Notes under the pieces: model-generated
What the model was told of the DNA's origin: nothing
Databases searched by the model: none
Seen by the model: the letters and a program-made list of their open reading frames with translations, nothing else
Position numbers and translations under genes: made by a program
Shown: piece after piece, positions 63,831 to 64,000 of the stretch
How the letters are laid out: every line of letters starts with the position of its first letter
Position numbering within the stretch: position 1 is the first letter of the stretch
Assembly: GCA_963971425.1 (NCBI GenBank)
Contig: OZ020526.1
Span: forward strand, 4,553,976-4,617,975
Reading direction: 5' to 3'
Origin: Bryoerythrophyllum caledonicum
Lineage: Eukaryota > Streptophyta > Bryopsida > Pottiales > Pottiaceae
DNA: 64,000 nt

Positions 63831-64000
63831 AAGTATTAACAATGTTTAGAGAAGGGCTACCAAATTTCTCATCCATGTTTGGTGTCCACAAAGAAGTACC
63901 AGTTGTCTTAGCAACAAATGTGAACTGATGCATCACCGGAAAAATGGTACAAGTTCAACATACTCCTGCAATAACACAATTTTTTGGATCCGTGATGGTG

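Overview
The window looks like nuclear DNA from a green-lineage (plant or streptophyte-alga) eukaryote. It has one compact ten-exon gene with GT-AG introns in a repeat-dominated, AT-rich background, and a 200-base assembly gap at 24165-24364. Nothing bacterial, organellar, rRNA-, tRNA- or CRISPR-like was recognised. The species cannot be named from the sequence alone.

Layout. Positions 1-452 look like a solo LTR or TIR element. From about 453 to 10.9 kb, on the minus strand, lies a very long non-LTR retrotransposon (LINE) with few breaks: C-rich tandem 5' monomers, an ORF1, and an ORF2 with APE endonuclease, reverse transcriptase, a chromodomain-like segment and a conserved unknown domain. 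A second, 5'-truncated copy at 40360-43286 supplies the missing 3' part: RNase H, a CCHC zinc knuckle and a PD-ExK restriction-like endonuclease. It is flanked by a perfect 12-bp target-site duplication. Together the copies describe a roughly 12-kb dual-endonuclease LINE of the Dualen/RandI type that also carries a chromodomain-like module.

The only convincing host gene is a Rab-GAP (TBC domain) gene at 28994-32842 (+), with a (TC)n tract of about 320 bp in intron 8. Two GC-rich segments near 36.8 kb and 53.4 kb are recent duplicates carrying a small open frame of unknown function.

About one third of the window is piggyBac-derived. A complete 5.0-kb piggyBac element (47920-52955) has TTAA target duplications, matching CCCCTAA-type termini and a transposase with all three catalytic Asp, interrupted by one in-frame TAG. 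Around it are some 20 non-autonomous elements (80 bp to about 1 kb) beginning TTAA-CCCYTAAAGG and ending in the inverse; several families share subterminal sequence with the autonomous element. They insert into one another and are hit by the LINE, so relative ages can be read: TTAA element first, LINE copy into it, further TTAA elements into both. Minor tenants are a CACTA-like element (46404-47806), a long inverted-repeat element (14488-16222), and a decayed coding element at 57.8-59.7 kb.
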